A stretch of DNA of 6,718 nt from Gammaproteobacteria bacterium (GTDB lineage Bacteria > Pseudomonadota > Gammaproteobacteria > Xanthomonadales > Xanthomonadaceae), in assembly GCA_012510865.1 (NCBI GenBank), contig JAAZHF010000159.1:1-6718 (forward strand). Direction: 5' to 3'. Below the pieces are notes generated by a model that worked only from the letters and a program-made list of their open reading frames with translations, ran no database searches and had not been told where the DNA came from. Within the stretch, counting starts at the first letter, position 1. Each line of letters opens with the position of its first letter. Shown one piece after another: positions 5,763-6,718 of the stretch. A program made the translations under genes and the position numbers.

Positions 5763-5790
5763 CTGGGCTTTCCCGCGGGAGCGAGCTTCC

Positions 5791-6570
5791 ATGCCCAGCC
5801 TGACCCTCACCCGCCAGGGCGCGGTCGCGCGCCTGTGCCTCGACCGGCCGGCGGTGCACAACGCCTTCGACGACGCCCTGGTCGCGGACCTGACCGCCGC
5901 GCTCGAAGAGCTGGGGCGCGACCCGTCGGTGCGCGTGCTGGTGCTGGAGGGGAACGGCGCCTCGTTCTCGGCCGGCGCCGACCTGAACTGGATGCGCGGC
6001 ATGGCCGCCGCCAGCGAGGAGGCGAACCGGGAGGATTCGCTGCGCCTCGCGACCCTGATGCGCACCCTCGACCAGCTGCCCCGGCCCACCATCGCGCGCG
6101 TCCACGGGGCCGCCTTCGGCGGGGGCGTCGGACTGGTGGCGTGCTGCGACATCGCCATCGGCGTTCCGGAAGCGAAGTTCGGGCTCACCGAAAGCCGCCT
6201 GGGCCTGCTGCCGGCGGTGATCTCGCCCTACGTCATCGCCGCCATCGGTGCCCGCAACGCACGGCGCTACTTCGCCACGGCCGAGGTCTTCGACGCCGCC
6301 GAGGCCCTCCGCATCGGCCTGCTGCACGAGCTCGTCCCCGCGGACCGGCTGGACGCGGCCGTCGAGCGCCAGGCCGCCCTCCTCCTCAAGGCCGCCCCGA
6401 ACGCCTCGGCCGACGCCAAGCGCCTGGTCCGCGAAGTCGCCGCCGCCACCGACCGCGACCGCCTCGACCGGGACAACGCCGCCCTCATCGCCGCCCTGCG
6501 CGTCTCGCCCGAAGGCCAGGAGGGCCTGGGCGCGTTCCTCGACAAGCGCCGGCCTTCGTGGGCGGGCTGA
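5791..6570 (+). CDS. liuC: Methylglutaconyl-CoA hydratase (crotonase/enoyl-CoA hydratase family)
   Basis: The 259-residue crotonase most likely hydrates 3-methylglutaconyl-CoA to HMG-CoA, given liuB upstream and liuD downstream. The CoA and oxyanion-hole segments are [12 protein letters not shown] (57-68) and [20 protein letters not shown] (105-124). Glu134 in [16 protein letters not shown] aligns with the catalytic Glu164 of classical enoyl-CoA hydratase. The other classical Glu (Glu144) is replaced by Gly114 in GGGVGL. From memory, the Pseudomonas LiuC-type proteins also have a small residue there and share the CCD-AIG and PAVISP motifs, so this fits the subfamily rather than damage. ATG 5791 has GGAG 9 nt upstream. 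The C-terminus FLDKRRPSW is typical of the family and the gene looks intact. Substrate is inferred from context; a generic enoyl-CoA hydratase is the alternative. Confidence 0.9.
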   Translation: MPSLTLTRQGAVARLCLDRPAVHNAFDDALVADLTAALEELGRDPSVRVLVLEGNGASFSAGADLNWMRGMAAASEEANREDSLRLATLMRTLDQLPRPTIARVHGAAFGGGVGLVACCDIAIGVPEAKFGLTESRLGLLPAVISPYVIAAIGARNARRYFATAEVFDAAEALRIGLLHELVPADRLDAAVERQAALLLKAAPNASADAKRLVREVAAATDRDRLDRDNAALIAALRVSPEGQEGLGAFLDKRRPSWAG

Positions 6571-6620
6571 GGCGGCCCGTGCAGATCCGCCACCCTCCCC
6601 GTCAATCCGTGGGCAAGAAG

Positions 6621-6718
6621 ATGTTCTCGAAGATCCTGATCGCCAATCGCGGTGAAATCGCCTGCCGCGTCATCCGCACCGCCCGCCGGATGGGCATCGC
6701 CACGGTGGCGGTGTACTC
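6621..6718 (+). CDS. liuD: Methylcrotonyl-CoA carboxylase, biotin-carboxylase (alpha) subunit, N-terminal fragment
   Basis: Only the first 32 codons are in the window. They read [20 protein letters not shown] and continue to a VAVYS end at the window edge. [11 protein letters not shown] is the signature N-terminus of the biotin carboxylase domain shared by acetyl-, propionyl- and methylcrotonyl-CoA carboxylase alpha subunits. The full protein would carboxylate biotin using ATP and bicarbonate, and carry the biotin for LiuB. The methylcrotonyl assignment comes from liuB and liuC nearby, since this short piece cannot separate the paralogues. A GTG at 6609 is in frame and could start the protein four codons earlier; ATG 6621 is preferred because the protein then begins as usual for the family. 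The 50-nt gap after liuC contains no terminator, so liuC-liuD cotranscription is likely. Confidence 0.9.
   Translation, partial: MFSKILIANRGEIACRVIRTARRMGIATVAVY

Overview
The window is very GC-rich bacterial DNA with dense, all-plus-strand coding. It looks like a gammaproteobacterium of the Xanthomonadaceae/Lysobacter group. That placement is an inference from the composition, the dispersed order of the leucine-catabolism genes, and short leaders carrying -10-like hexamers; the sequence alone does not fix a genus.

Layout from left to right: the 3' part of isovaleryl-CoA dehydrogenase (liuA, to 716); a complete acetyl-CoA acetyltransferase-type thiolase (793-1968); two tandem genes for small alanine-rich, acidic lipoproteins (2094-2420 and 2552-2944), each followed by a clear intrinsic terminator; the complete carboxyltransferase (beta) subunit of methylcrotonyl-CoA carboxylase (liuB, 3063-4670); a bactofilin cytoskeletal protein (4824-5381) overlapping by 4 nt a small zinc-ribbon protein (5378-5752); a crotonase-family methylglutaconyl-CoA hydratase (liuC, 5791-6570); and the first 32 codons of the biotin-carboxylase (alpha) subunit of methylcrotonyl-CoA carboxylase (liuD, from 6621).

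The metabolic genes form the lower leucine/isovalerate pathway. Isovaleryl-CoA is oxidised to 3-methylcrotonyl-CoA (LiuA), carboxylated to 3-methylglutaconyl-CoA (LiuB with LiuD), and hydrated to HMG-CoA (LiuC). HMG-CoA lyase (LiuE) is not in the window. The thiolase could process acetoacetyl-CoA produced downstream.

The notable feature is that this pathway is interrupted twice by genes with no obvious link to leucine catabolism: the lipoprotein pair between the thiolase and liuB, and the bactofilin/zinc-ribbon pair between liuB and liuC. Terminators and -10-like elements suggest several transcription units rather than one operon. No gene-free stretch exceeds about 155 bases. I saw no RNA gene, insertion sequence, CRISPR array or attachment site.
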